Shown: one piece after another, positions 1-10,129 of the stretch
How positions within the stretch are numbered: the stretch's first letter is position 1
Layout of the letters: each line of letters begins with the position of its first letter
Source of the DNA: Heterobilharzia americana
Lineage: Eukaryota > Platyhelminthes > Trematoda > Strigeidida > Schistosomatidae
Reading direction: 5' to 3'
DNA: 64,000 nt
NCBI GenBank assembly: GCA_944470555.2
Contig: OX104127.1
Coordinates: forward strand, 142,928,786-142,992,785
Program-made: the position numbers and the translations under genes
Notes under the pieces: model-generated
What the model was told of the DNA's origin: nothing
Database searches by the model: none
What the model saw: the letters and a program-made list of their open reading frames with translations, nothing else

Positions 1-56
1 GGAGACTGTAATTAACCTTTCTTTACTTTGGTAAATGTATATAACTTTTTGCAGTC
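1..56 (+). pseudogene. Penelope-like element, extreme 3' end of ORF
   Basis: The frame reads ETVINLSLLW followed by a stop. It matches the end of the minus-strand Penelope copy that finishes at 39060-39115, and it resembles the tail near 60590-60640 (VVNLSLPW). The body of the element would lie left of the window. The identification rests on these internal comparisons. Confidence 0.6.
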
Positions 57-69
57 TTCCCTTTTGTGT

Positions 70-275
70 GTTGATTGGTCACGGGAGTGCAGCCTGAACA
101 GCTCAGTGGCAAAGTCGTTGACTACAACACTGATTGGTGTGGGTTTGAACCTCAGGTGGGATATCAGTTCCGTCAAGGTTGCAGATACGCCTTGTTGACG
201 AGTGCTAAAAAGTACTAAACACAGGTAGAGCAGGGCTTCCTGCTGATTGCCTACAACCAACTCAATCAAGTCTTC
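70..275 (+). mobile_element. SINE-A (tRNA-derived SINE), copy
   Basis: A pol III-like internal promoter is visible: an A-box-like AGCTCAGTGGC near 99-110 and a B-box-like GGTTTGAACC at 142-151. The body continues through the family motifs CAGTTCCGTC and GCAGATACGCC and ends near CAACCAACT. The same body recurs at least ten times in the window on both strands. It lies about 15 bases past the Penelope stop, in both inverted-repeat arms, so it predates the duplication. Confidence 0.75.
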
Positions 276-604
276 CCTTTTCTTTTGACTCCATCATCTC
301 TTCATTAATTACTTGCTGAATATTAATCACTCTACGATTCTCAAGTTCTCCGCCTAATTACGTAACCCACCAACCCTTAAACAGTCACTTCTTCTACACG
401 ATTTTCATTTTGCTGTCCCCCCCCTTCCTCCCCTCCACACACTCCACAGATCAGGTATTTTCCATCTCATCAGAGATAAATAGCCATAGATGTTGACTAA
501 GATAGGCAACTATTAATCCTGTGTTTCCCTGACTTACCACCTTATTGTTAATCCTGAATTTCAAATCTCCATTTATTTCTGCGTGTTTAAAGTATGTTAT
601 ATTA

Positions 605-758
<154 letters not shown>

Positions 759-780
759 TAACTGATTTCAATTGTAGGCT

Positions 781-835
781 GTTTGCAGCTGATGAAAGGT
801 CATGAAATAAAATGAGCTCACTTTATTCTGCAAAT
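781..835 (+). ncRNA. Hammerhead-ribozyme motif (Penelope-associated type)
   Basis: The parts of a type I hammerhead occur in order. Stem I 5' strand TTTGCAG (782-788) pairs perfectly with CTGCAAA (828-834). The core CTGATGA is at 789-795 and GAAA at 804-807. Stem III is ATAAA/TTTAT around GAGCTC, and the cleavage triplet would be ATT ending at 827. The weak part is stem II: the eight bases 796-803 pair poorly. It lies downstream of a Penelope 3' end, and Penelope-like elements are known to carry hammerheads in their terminal repeats. Related motifs are at 18164, 38351 (minus), 58545 and 61488. Confidence 0.6.
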
Positions 836-924
836 GTCTTTGTTCTTGCATTGTTCAAATATTTGTGTATACTTTAAAGCATAATCAATACTCCTTGAAG
901 TGATTGCGAAGAAGGTGAGTCTCC

Positions 925-1246
925 TAGCTTGATGGTCATATTACAGAATGATCGATGGAATTTGATTAGCGCTTAGGACCAATCCAATCTTACAGAAGGT
1001 CATTGACTACCCAAATAAGTCAGTGATAACGGTAGTTGACTACAACACTGATTGATGTGGGTTCGAATCCCAGGTAGGATATCAGTTCCGTCGAGGTTGC
1101 AGATACGCCTTGTTGATGAATGCCAACAAGCATGAAATGTAGGTTGAGCAGGGCTTCCTATCGATTGCTTCCAACCAAGTGACATCGCTATGTTGCATCA
1201 ACTAGCCTGGTAGCCAAATTGCAAAATGATCGATAGAATTCGGTCT
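925..1246 (+). mobile_element. SINE-A copy with family flank
   Basis: The B-box GGTTCGAATCC lies near 1061-1072 and is followed by the family body (CAGTTCCGTCGAGGTTGC) and the terminal ATCGATAGAATTCGGTC motif. The upstream ATGATCGATGGAATTTG near 949 is a second, inverted copy of that terminal motif, suggesting a decayed head-to-head pair. The corresponding sequence in the other arm is 37943-38275. Confidence 0.7.
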
Positions 1247-2385
1247 TCACAATAGACAACAGTCGCCAATCAGTTTAAGAACAAATATTCTTATTATTTT
1301 GATATCTCATCAACTGCTTTGCAGCATCCACTTGCAACCAAATTACTACAGCCTTAGTCCATCACCTATAGTGTAACACAATATCTACATAGATAACTAT
1401 TTGTTCCACCTCAGTTACTGACTCAAAGTTTACTTATTTTTCTAGTCTTCTCAAATTCACATGATTTAACTTTTCAGTAGGACACAGGGAAATTTGATAC
1501 AAGTTATAAAGGGAAGAGAAAAGAGAGAAACACTAACATCATCAACAATAAAGTAAGATTTTTATTGACCAAATTGTTTCGAAAGCAAAAAACAAGAACA
1601 GTAGACAATGAGAAGTAAAACCAAAAATCTAGAGAAAATTTCAGATGAATAAAATTTTAATAGGGAAATGATGATTTTGTTGATAAATCGGAAGAAAAGA
1701 TTTTTATCCTAGGCATAAAAAACCGGTTAGTAACCAACTGACTTAGTAACTAGACCGATATATGCGTGCTTAAATTAATCTCATTGTCAGTATTATTATT
1801 ATTATTATTGTCTTATACAAAACTGTAACATAAATGGATAGATAACATTTTAATGAATTATTTCCTGTAGCTCTTTCAGTTGTAGTTCCTCAGGTCAGTC
1901 TTTAAAATGCCTTCATATTAATGATTGGAAAGGAAGAAAATTGAATATTGAACAATGGATGTAAAAGGATATCGCTTTGAGATATGATTTACAGTAACAA
2001 TATATTGTTTATACAAACTTTTCATCTAGATATGCGTTTAAATATGCATACACATATACGGATATCCTTTTAAATCCATTAGTTATGTACTCTAAAACAT
2101 TCATATTCATTTCTCATACTTCCTCCGTGAATTCTGTCATTCACGCACTTGAACACACATTAAGTGTAGGTACGAATCAGTAGTGTATCCCTAAACTCTT
2201 CACCTAACAACTAATCTTTTGTTGCAGTCAACTATTTCTTTCTCAAGTGTTAATACGATTTCATTCTATTATTTTGCTCTTTTTTAAGAATAAAAAGATT
2301 TCTTTACTTTGAAGTTATGTTCTGGATAGATGAATCCTTAAAGTCTTCTTGCGAAACATGGATTAAAGCATTATATGAAATTATT
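1247..2385. other. No gene recognised
   Basis: AT-rich sequence with frequent stops in all frames. I see only a short ATT run near 1791-1810 and no recognisable element. Confidence 0.6.
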
Positions 2386-2885
2386 TCAAGTTGATGTTCG
2401 CCATGAACTAACATCTGTTGGAGGAACATTAGAAACCTGGGAGCACTGGACAGTCGTTTCGTCCTAATATGGAATTCCTCAGCAGTGCGTACCCAAGACC
2501 CCCCCCCCTAAGAATCGAGTGCAAAACCTTCAGGTTCCCTGGCCACTACATTACCATTGAGCCAGTGGGTTAGAATACAATGGTTAATATTTCCTACTTC
2601 TGTCAGTTCACGATTTAGCGCAACCTCGATTCAATATCATCGTTGAGTTTGCGCTACCTATCACGACTTCTCATTGAAACTTTGGGAATTACCTGTCAAA
2701 GCTAGTCACCAATGACCACTAGAATATTTCAGTTTAGAGGGTTTTGTAGGGATTTAGTGATTTTTCAAGTTGGTATTCAACATAGAAGTGGACGTTAGGG
2801 AAAATACTCAACGATGACATTGGGTGATAATCTCATTGTGTCGGGAACTGACAGAAGTTAGGAATATAGACGATTAGATTTCGTC
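2386..2885 (-). mobile_element. SINE-B, minus copy plus fused fragments
   Basis: Reading the minus strand, the order is the tRNA-like head (CAGTGGC around 2560, followed by a diverged B-box), then a hammerhead block, then the 3' body CAACAGATGTTAG at 2408-2420. A short minus piece of the 3' body (2764-2799) is fused to a plus-strand 5' piece (2799-2882, ACTCAACGATGACATTGG), a junction type seen again at 13.5 kb and 59.2 kb. A C-run lies at 2501-2509. Confidence 0.65.
2434..2490 (-). ncRNA. SINE-B hammerhead motif
   Basis: On the minus strand: distal TGGG, stem I GCACTG, core CTGAGGA, a loop, GGAC, GAAAC, then TGTC followed by CAGTGC and CCCA. Stem I (GCACTG/CAGTGC) and the distal TGGG/CCCA helix are complete. 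Stem II begins with A instead of G (A-C mismatch next to the core), so activity is doubtful. Confidence 0.55.
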
Positions 2886-3109
2886 TCACTCTGTGCAAAT
2901 TACAAAACACATGTATCAGTTGATTTATTACTTTTAACAGAAACACAGTCATAAACATGAAAATCGATAAAGCCTAGGGTTGTTGAATACAATCTGTTTT
3001 TTAGCTATTTAAAATAGTACTTTCTTTTAGAAACAGCCTAAAAGTATACTTACAGAATATTAAGAAAAAACATTCATGACATTTGTCACGGCTTTTAATT
3101 AGCTATTGT

Positions 3110-3470
3110 TATAGTGAGTGAAACTGATCAACCTCTGTTGGCATATGAGTTCATGTGAAGATGTCTCCCTATTGCCTAAAAGTTCATTGTTGTAATTTAC
3201 CTAGTGATGGTTAACAGTAAGGCCATATCGAAACATTCGTATAGGAGTATATATGCCAACAGAAATCGATAAATTAGAAGCATATCAACAAGTAGTATTA
3301 ACTAATACTTGTTACACAAGAGGTGGATAACGCTTTGATGTTTAAATCAATGGGTACTGGGTAATAGTTTCAGTGAAAGCAACATTACTCAGTGGGGTAC
3401 AAGCACATTCAGCTAAAGAGCCCTAAATGGGACGAAATGCACATTCTAGATTCCAGTGTTAGCCATCCCG
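3110..3470 (+). mobile_element. Sm-alpha SINE, degraded copy
   Basis: The tRNA-like middle (AACGCTTTGATG near 3330) and the AACATTACTCAGTGGGG block lead to a hammerhead relic at 3406-3452. There the core reads CTAAAGA instead of CTGATGA, so the essential G of the core is lost. The 5' unit part with GCCAACAGAAATCGAT is at 3252-3270. Confidence 0.6.
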
Positions 3471-3479
3471 AATTATATT

Positions 3480-4160
3480 GTTCATGACATTTATCTAGTT
3501 AAACTTTTAAACTCTTGTGTAGATGTATCCTTCTGATCGACTCAGGTTTATGTTTTCAATCAAATGTTTGATGAGAACTTCTCCCCTTACCTTGGAAGTC
3601 GACATAATTAGAAGTATTAGGAATGAGAATACAGTAAACAAGTATAATCTTATATGGATATCAGAGTATAACTATTCAGGCATCTCTTAACAGGCGGCCT
3701 GCTCACATTACTCCTTCTGTACTTGTTTTAATTGTTTAGCTGTCAACTTATCCCAAAATGTACTCTCATCCCGCCTTAAAATATCTTCAACTTATCGTCA
3801 CCCTAATTAACAACAAAACTGCCGAAAAATATAACGGTAGACAGCAGTGGTCTTTTGAGCTCATAACAGTTCATCATATAATGGTTAATAGGTACTGTAA
3901 ACTTTTATACTGGTTGAATAATCCGCCACCACTAAACCTACGGTTGCTTTTCTATTCGTCTCCATGTGCAGCAACTTACCCCCAAAATAGACGACAACCT
4001 AAGAACAACTGGTCATTGTATATGATTGCTTATCATACTGTTATAATTAACATTATTTAAGTGCAATGATTATTTAATTTAAAAATACCATACAAGGAGT
4101 AAATTTGTTGAAATACCACACTGAGGATCTTACATTGTGTTGAAAAACTATTCTCGAGAA
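3480..4160. other. No gene recognised
   Basis: Nothing recognised. One frame stays open for about 100 codons at 3758-4060 but has no domain, no splice context and unremarkable composition. Confidence 0.5.
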
Positions 4161-4164
4161 TAAA

Positions 4165-4182
4165 GTGGTAAGTAGTAGTGTG

Positions 4183-4213
<31 letters not shown>

Positions 4214-4279
4214 TGAGTAGTAGTAGTAGTGTGGGTAGTAGCAGTGGTGGTAGTAGTAGTATTAGTAGTAGTAGTGTGG

Positions 4280-4315
<36 letters not shown>

Positions 4316-4340
4316 TGAGTAGTAGTAGTAGTAGTACTGA
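4165..4340 (+). repeat. (AGT)n imperfect microsatellite
   Basis: A run of AGT triplets with GGT, GTG and ATT interruptions; it translates as poly-Ser in one frame. It is followed by unrelated sequence and is not considered coding. Confidence 0.95.
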
Positions 4341-4644
4341 TACCTTTACAGTGTTGAAACCGAAGTCTTTAAACCTCTGGTCAAAGAATTTTGTTCCTGT
4401 CGTTAGCTAATAGTTGAAATCTAGAAATAGCCCACCTAAATAGATTATTCTGTTATACCCTGTTGATCGATAAAATTTGTTAAGTACTTAGATATGAAAC
4501 ATTTCTGTAATTAAACTACCTACTGGAATCCTCTTCATTCAAGGTATACAGTAGATCTGGTCGTGCCCGTATCCCCTTTAAAACTCAATAGGAAAAAGAC
4601 ATTCCCATCTTATACGTTGCAACATGTGAAAATTATTGCTAAAT

Positions 4645-4812
4645 ATAAATGATAAGTTGGGCGTCCGAGGATGACATGGAAGAGATCATGTGAGGAAGAA
4701 ATGAAACCTTGTGGGCAGTCGTGGCGACAGGTTCAAAAGACTACAGAGAAGAGAGTGCAATGGAGGCGTGCTTCTGAAGCCCCATGTTCCACCAGAAACC
4801 AAGGGAAAAAGT
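4645..4812 (+). mobile_element. RTE-type LINE, short 3' end fragment
   Basis: It matches the last part of the neighbouring LINE copy: GRPRVTWRRSCEEEM-like codons are recognisable at 4655-4710 (TGGGCGTCCGAGG, GAGGAAGAAATG), followed by the ACCAAGGG terminus and a short AATAATAAT tail at 4811-4822. A second, longer copy starts immediately downstream, giving a tandem arrangement. Confidence 0.7.
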
Positions 4813-4829
4813 AATAATAATAAGTGACA

Positions 4830-5935
4830 AGTATAGAATTAGGACGAAGTATATAAGTATTCACACCTTTATCCGCCTCATTCAACAACTATATGAAGAC
4901 ATCACATGCCAAGTAATTCACAATGGGAAACTCAGTGATGATTTTGAAGTGAAGACAGGAGTGAAATAAGGTTGCCTACTATCACCCATGATATTCCTGA
5001 TTGTGGTCGACTGGATCATGCAGCAAACAGTGGGCAGCGAGAAGAGGGGGATACGCTGGCTGGACTGCGGAAAAGAACCTAGAAGATCTGGATTTCGCCA
5101 ACGATGACTTGTGCCTGATGTCACACAAACTTGAAGATCTACAGGCGAAAACTAACAAGTTGTCAGAAGAGGCGAAGCAGGGCAGCGAAGACGGGACTTC
5201 AGGTGAATATAGAGAAGACAGAAGTGATGAAGATACCGCAACAACAACAACAAACTCCAATCACCATCAATGGGAGAAACTTAAAGGAAGTAACCTCCTT
5301 CACCTACACCTATCTAGGAAGCACTGTTTCAACTACAGGCGGTGGGACAGACAAGGACGTCAAAGCAGCCAGGATTGGAAAAGCAAGACAGGTGTTCATT
5401 AGCCTGAAACCAGTGTGCAGATCTTCTGCACTGTACTCAGCATGTGGAACAAGATCCAGATTTTCAACACCAACCCAGTCAAGTCAGTGCTTCTGTATGG
5501 TTTAGAGACTTGGCGCGTTACTGAAGGCATTTCCAATAAACTACAGACATTCATCAACAACTGCTTATGCTGACTCGAGACTGAAGATCAGATGGATTGC
5601 CAGAATAATCAGAATAAGCAACAAGGAGCTCTGGGAATGAACCAACCAAGAACCTATCGCCCAACAAATATGCACTGGAAGGAAGTGGAGATGGATTGGG
5701 CATACACTGAGAAGGCCGACTGGGGACATCATGCGTCAGGCCAATTACTCGAGTGGAATCCCCATGGGAAGCGACGAGTTGGGTGTCCGAGGTGAGGGTG
5801 ACATGGAGGAGGTCGTGCGAGGAAGAAATGAGAGGTTGTGGGCTGTCGTGGAGCCAGGTTCAAGAGATCTCAGAGAACAGAGGTCACTGGAGACGTGCTA
5901 CTGAAGCCCTGTGTTCCACTAGGAACCCAAGGGAC

Positions 5936-5937
<2 letters not shown>
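4830..5937 (+). pseudogene. RTE-type LINE reverse transcriptase, 3' half, decayed
   Basis: The remaining part of a non-LTR retrotransposon ORF reads across shifted frames: QLYEDITCQVIHNGKLSDDF, then VKxGCLLSPMIFLIVVDWIM, then LEDLDFANDDLCLMSHKLEDL (the catalytic FADD motif altered to FANDD), YLGSTVSTTGGGTD, ETWRVTEGISNKLQTFI and, at the C-terminus, KWRWIGHTLR and GKRRVGRPR. Conserved blocks are in the order usual for RTE-clade LINEs (in schistosomes, SR2-type). It lacks the 5' endonuclease part and has several frameshifts. It ends in a triplet tail (5938-6001), as the other copies do. Assignment to RTE rather than a related clade is from memory of the family. Confidence 0.75.
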
Positions 5938-6000
<63 letters not shown>

Positions 6001-6001
6001 T
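5938..6001 (+). repeat. (AAT)n tail of LINE
   Basis: A pure AAT run directly after the LINE terminus AACCCAAGGGACT. The same boundary recurs at 20366-20422, 46590, 51614 and 62398 (as ATT on the minus copies), so the triplet run is the element's own 3' tail and not an independent microsatellite. Confidence 0.9.
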
Positions 6002-6044
6002 AAGTATTCACGCATTACGAACACTATAAATTAAGTAGGATGGT

Positions 6045-6560
6045 CGATTTGCATATGATTTACAAATTTCATGGTCCACATTGACATTTCCAACAGCTGA
6101 GTAGTCTTTCAACTGGTCAACTATGGTGCCAGTCAACAGAGTTTCCACTGGAAACCACTCCACAGCCAAGATCACAGTATGTGTGTATGCGATCTCTGAC
6201 ACAAAAGTGTCATAACCTAGCGACAGCTTGAGTAGTTAAAAACCACTTCCATTTCGCAGTTGGAAAACTACTCACTTGGGCAAAATATCAACGTGGACCA
6301 TGCAGTTTGTTAATCATTCTCTAATTGATCATCCTGTTCTAGATCTAATGATCGGTTAGTTAAACAGATAGATTCAGCTCATCTGAAGTAATTCAACTGT
6401 ATGAACTGAATTTGTCTGGCTGTATCAGTGGTCATTTCAGCGCCAAACGAATGAAATGGTCATCCAATGTTTAGATCACTCTGATCTGATCTGGCTGCCT
6501 GATGAAATCAATAGATCAGCCTAAGTGATTTCCAACTACTCAATTTGTTCACTAGTAGTA
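6045..6560. repeat. Unclassified interspersed repeat (family E)
   Basis: It contains blocks also seen elsewhere in the window: GATCAGCCTAAGTGATTTCC with AACTACTCAA (6513-6543) resembles 15218-15255, 18960-19000 and 19463-19505, and the GTTTCCACTGGAAACCACTCC block (6139-6160) resembles GGCTTCCAACGGAAACC near 19060. No ORF or tRNA head was recognised. Confidence 0.4.
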
Positions 6561-7080
6561 TATTGTAGACTAAGTTAACAGTTTTGAATAATCCATCGAC
6601 ATGATGATATTAAAAACTTACCTGAATCCATTATTCTAGTTAAACTCCTACCATAGATTATTAATTCAATACATCTATTTGTCCTCCTAAATCAGATCAC
6701 ATATTATGTCCACTGGATAAAAACCTAAACATTTAATCATTCCAAGTTTAGTTAAGGCATTAATCATCCCCATGATAACGATAATGATGATAATGAAAAC
6801 TGTTATTAAAACAAATTAGTTTCAAACGAGTCAGTGACACATTTTGTCTTACTGCCTTGAAATACAGAACTACTAACAGTTCTTATTCCAAATTTCTGAT
6901 CATACAATGGAATATGTATAGTCTGGAAAAAAATCCTACCAGTTAGTAGATTGTATTTTAAGTTATTGCTTGTGATTCCTCGTCGTCGATTGGACCACAT
7001 TTGTCGGTCTGTATTAGCTCCTGTGGGAATAATTTGGTACTGTCTATGGTTTTAGTTTTATAGTAATGGTGGATAGTACC
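6561..7080. other. No gene recognised
   Basis: AT-rich sequence. A minus frame of 64 codons at 7000-6806 has no recognisable motif and no supporting splice signals. Confidence 0.5.
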
Positions 7081-7084
7081 TAGC

Positions 7085-7245
7085 AAAAGGTGGCTCTCAT
7101 ACCCTAGTGACTTGACACTTAGCGCTCAGGAGGTTTGAAGCGATGGGTACTGGGTTTGAGTCCCACCAGGAACAACATCACTCATTGAGGAGCAGTTACA
7201 TCCAGCTAACGAGTTGCAAGTGGAACGAAAAGCATGTCATAACAT
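7085..7245 (+). mobile_element. Sm-alpha SINE, degraded copy
   Basis: The tRNA-like head with its B-box-like GGGTTTGAGTCCC (7152-7164) is followed by AACAACATCACTCATTGAGG and a hammerhead relic at 7196-7235 whose core reads CTAACGA. Loss of the core G and disruption of the 3' side make it inactive. Confidence 0.6.
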
Positions 7246-7494
7246 TAGTTGATCATAGTTATTTCTTAATTTTCCAGCGATGTGCTTGATTTTTAAACAA
7301 AATTGATCATATCAAGAGACTGATCGGTCTAGACCTATAAAGCAACAACAGAAACGATCAAACTTCAAGAAGGGTAAATGAGTGCCGAATAGGATGTGCC
7401 TAACACAGTCGTTCAGTTCAGAAAATAAAGCCTATAGCGATAGGTTTAGAGTTTGAATCTTGTCAGGAATGCTTAAAGACCTTATGGATGGATT

Positions 7495-7780
7495 GGTCAT
7501 GGGAGTGCAACCGATTTCATGTTGTCTAGTCCTAAGTGCAGACCGAATTCTTTCGATCATATTTGCAATATGGCCACGAGGCTACGAGGTTCAGCATCGC
7601 GGTGCACATTAGTAGATATTAGTTGATTGGAGGTAATCGACTGGAAGCCCTGCTCTGTCTAGGTTTCGTGCTAGTTGGCACCTATCAGCAAGGCGTATCC
7701 GCCACGTCAACGGAAATGATATCTCGCCTGAGATTCGAACAAGCGTCACCCAGAGCTGTAATCACAGACTTAGTCAAAGT
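7495..7780 (-). mobile_element. SINE-A, minus copy
   Basis: In minus orientation this holds the whole family body: B-box complement at 7727-7740, CTGATAGGTGCC, and the terminal motif ATCATATTTGCAATATGGCC on the plus strand at 7557-7576. It is flanked by GGGAGTGCAACC. Confidence 0.7.
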
Positions 7781-7904
7781 GAAAGATCCAGTTCCTAAGG
7801 TGACACAGAATAATTGTTGTATCTACAAAATTCAATGTATGAAACGTGAGGCTAATCATGTTAGAGAATGAGCACATGTTATTTATGAAATATTCACCTG
7901 ACTG

Positions 7905-7985
7905 GTGGGTTGATGGTTCGAATCCCGTCGGGGTCTAAATTATCATTTTACCTTTAGTCATCACCTGGTATCAATATATTGATTT
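7905..7985 (+). mobile_element. SINE-C, 3' fragment
   Basis: The B-box-like GGTTCGAATCCCGTCGGGGTC (7914-7934, in part) is followed by the family tail TTTTACCTTTAGTCATCACC. This tail (ACCTTCAATCATCACCCAG in better copies) identifies SINE-C. Confidence 0.55.
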
Positions 7986-8139
7986 TGTCTCACCCTATTT
8001 TATGGTTATTTGTTAGTGAATGCATTGCAATAACCGAGCTCTTCTCCAGATTATTGATCCTATTGGGGAGTCATACCATAGTTGGATAAATTCCAATATA
8101 AATTTTGGAGTTTATATGCGGATTTTTTATTGATTGATT

Positions 8140-8232
8140 TCAGGTTGGTATTCATCATGGACTGACGTCATCAGGAGAACAGTTGGAAACCTGGAAGAAC
8201 TGGACATCCTTTTCTTTACTAGTATGGTTCAT
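8140..8232 (-). mobile_element. SINE-B fragment inside Penelope element
   Basis: The plus-strand text TTGGTATTCATCATGGACTG followed by ACTGGACATCC and CTAGTATGG is the minus SINE-B 3' half with a decayed hammerhead. Penelope sequence is continuous on either side when this piece is removed (compare 43350-43400). Confidence 0.55.
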
Positions 8233-8957
8233 CTTCGTCTTATTCTACATTTGGCTAAATTCCTATATTCTGTGAATCTAAGAGACCCCAACCGGTTAGT
8301 TTGACCTCACAGTCGTTACATGGAATTTGATAGATCAGATTATTTTGCTCAGTTGGTTCTATCGGATCCTTAAGCCAGCCGACAAAGTTTATCTCTGAGT
8401 GAGTTTGTAGGTACAAACACTACCGTAATTCTAGTCTTGTTGAAAAATCCCACGTCACCTTTTTGATGTTCCTTCCTTATATTCGCACAGTTCTCATTAC
8501 TTCGTTTCATATTTGTTCTTAGGAATTGTTTAATGGATTGTAGAGGATAATTAATAATTGGTATGTTTTGAGTCCTTGTTTAAGTTCTTACATTGACTAG
8601 TGAGTTTTCTAGCTCTGTTATTTAGACATTTGACATAACCCTCCATAACTTATTTTGGGTGAGATGATTTGAAGTCTACACAGCTGTTAGGACGTGTTGG
8701 TTTACCGTAGACGGTAGTATCGAAACCATCATCTATTTTTCGTTTTACTCTGCAATCCAATATAGGTTATCCTCCTTGTTCAATTGTTACCTCGTATGTG
8801 AACTGGACTCCACCTACTACCGAGTTTATATATGTGAATAAACAGCATACACATGTCGATTTCCACACAGTAAATATGAAATCTATATATGGCCACCACA
8901 TCTTAGGTACAGGATTATACTTTTGTACAGTCATATCTTCCCAACTACATATAAATA

Positions 8958-9480
8958 TTAGTTGGTTGGAGGCAATGAGTAGGAAGCCCTACCCAACCTG
9001 GGTTTCGTGCTTTTTGGAATTCGCCAGCAAGGCGTATCTGCAACCTCGACGGAACTGATATCCCATCTGAGATTTGTAGTCAACGTCTTTACCACTGAGC
9101 TATTCGGGCCATGATTGACTTTCTGTAGGACTGGCTTACACGTATTGATTGGTCATGTTGTCTAATCTTGAGTGCAGACCGAATTCTATCGATCATATTT
9201 GCAATGTTGCCTACAACACTGAGTGACTCGGGTTCGAATGTCAGGTGGGACATCAGTTACGTCGAAGGTTGCAGATACGCCTTGCTGACCAGTGCCGAAA
9301 AGCACGAAACCTAGGCAGAGCGGAGCTTCCTACCCATTGCCTCCAGCCAACTAACATCAACTAATGTGTACCGCAATGCTGAGCTTCCTAGCTTGGTAAC
9401 CACATTGCAAATATGATCGATAGAATTCGGTCTGCACCCAGGACTTGACAACATGAAGTTGGTTGCACTCCCGTGACGAA
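8958..9480. mobile_element. SINE-A head-to-head inverted dimer
   Basis: A minus SINE-A (8958-9200, starting AGTTGGTTGGAGGCAATG) is joined to a plus SINE-A (9200-9480, B-box GGGTTCGAATG at 9230-9240, ending ATCGATAGAATTCGGTCTGC). The pair interrupts the Penelope RT. The flanks ACATATAAATA (left) and ACATATCCATAAATA (right) look like an imperfect target-site duplication, so it may have arrived as a unit. Confidence 0.65.
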
Positions 9481-9619
9481 TTAATACATATCCATAAATA
9501 CATCTGCTACGATTAGGGACATTGGTGATTTCATTGCTACTCCTTCTGTTTGTCTATATATTTTGTCCTGAAAATTGAAGACTGTGGAGGTCAGGCACCA
9601 ACTGTGCATCAAACATGAT

Positions 9620-10035
9620 TTCATCTTGGTTATCTGAGATGGCCATAGTTTGGCAGACTAGTATCTATACTGACTAATGATTAAAGGTGAAATGAAAATC
9701 TAGACCACCACAGAATTAGAACTACCAACCATCGGATTACCGTCTACCATGCTCCACTGAATGAGCTACAACCTCCCACTGCCAAACACATTCTCATTTT
9801 TCACTTCGATCATTACCCAGTATAAATAAATACTAGTCTGTCAAACCACAACTATCTCACCTGGTCACATCATAATCAATATAATGCTGCCCACCCACAC
9901 CCACACCCCAACCTCTCTAATTCAGTTATATTTCGATTCGGATGAGAAGTCGTGACTAGACACCTATGGTTGCTGGTTCGAGTCCTGCTGCAGTCTAAAT
10001 TTCTATCTCACCTTTTATCATCACACAGTATTACA
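9620..10035. mobile_element. SINE-C composite repeat (deleted copy)
   Basis: A minus SINE-C followed by a plus SINE-C end (CTGGTTCGAGTCCTGCTGCA, 9974-9993). The block is homologous to 14396-14945 but lacks about 150 bp in its middle. The shared CACCCACACCC stretch and ATTTCGATTCGGATGAGAAG show that both derive from one composite unit. Confidence 0.65.
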
Positions 10036-10129
10036 CGGTTTCATCAACCGATACCTTGGTTCCATGAGTAAATTCTTAGTCAATACTTAGTTGATTACTG
10101 ACTGCCTCCAGTACCATTCTGATTGGTAT

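Larger units (their letters stand above)
7985..9615 (-). pseudogene. Penelope-like element, RT plus GIY-YIG region, decayed
   Basis: On the minus strand, blocks match the better-preserved copies at 22.1-23.5 kb and 43.1-43.8 kb. From the 5' side these are the QTEG..M region of the reverse transcriptase (9610-9490), the CDV..SQLHINI and WRPYIDFI-like segment (8957-8800), the basic linker (8640-8450), and the GIY-YIG endonuclease region with the CNDCEVK- and NRLG-like part (8330-8240), ending near 7985. It is broken twice: by a SINE-A inverted pair at 8958-9480, inside the RT, and by a SINE-B fragment at about 8140-8232, inside the endonuclease. Numerous stops show it is dead. Confidence 0.7.

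Noticed and set aside
3758..4060. 100-codon plus frame
   Set aside because: No motif, no splice context, ordinary composition, and not conserved within any repeat family here.
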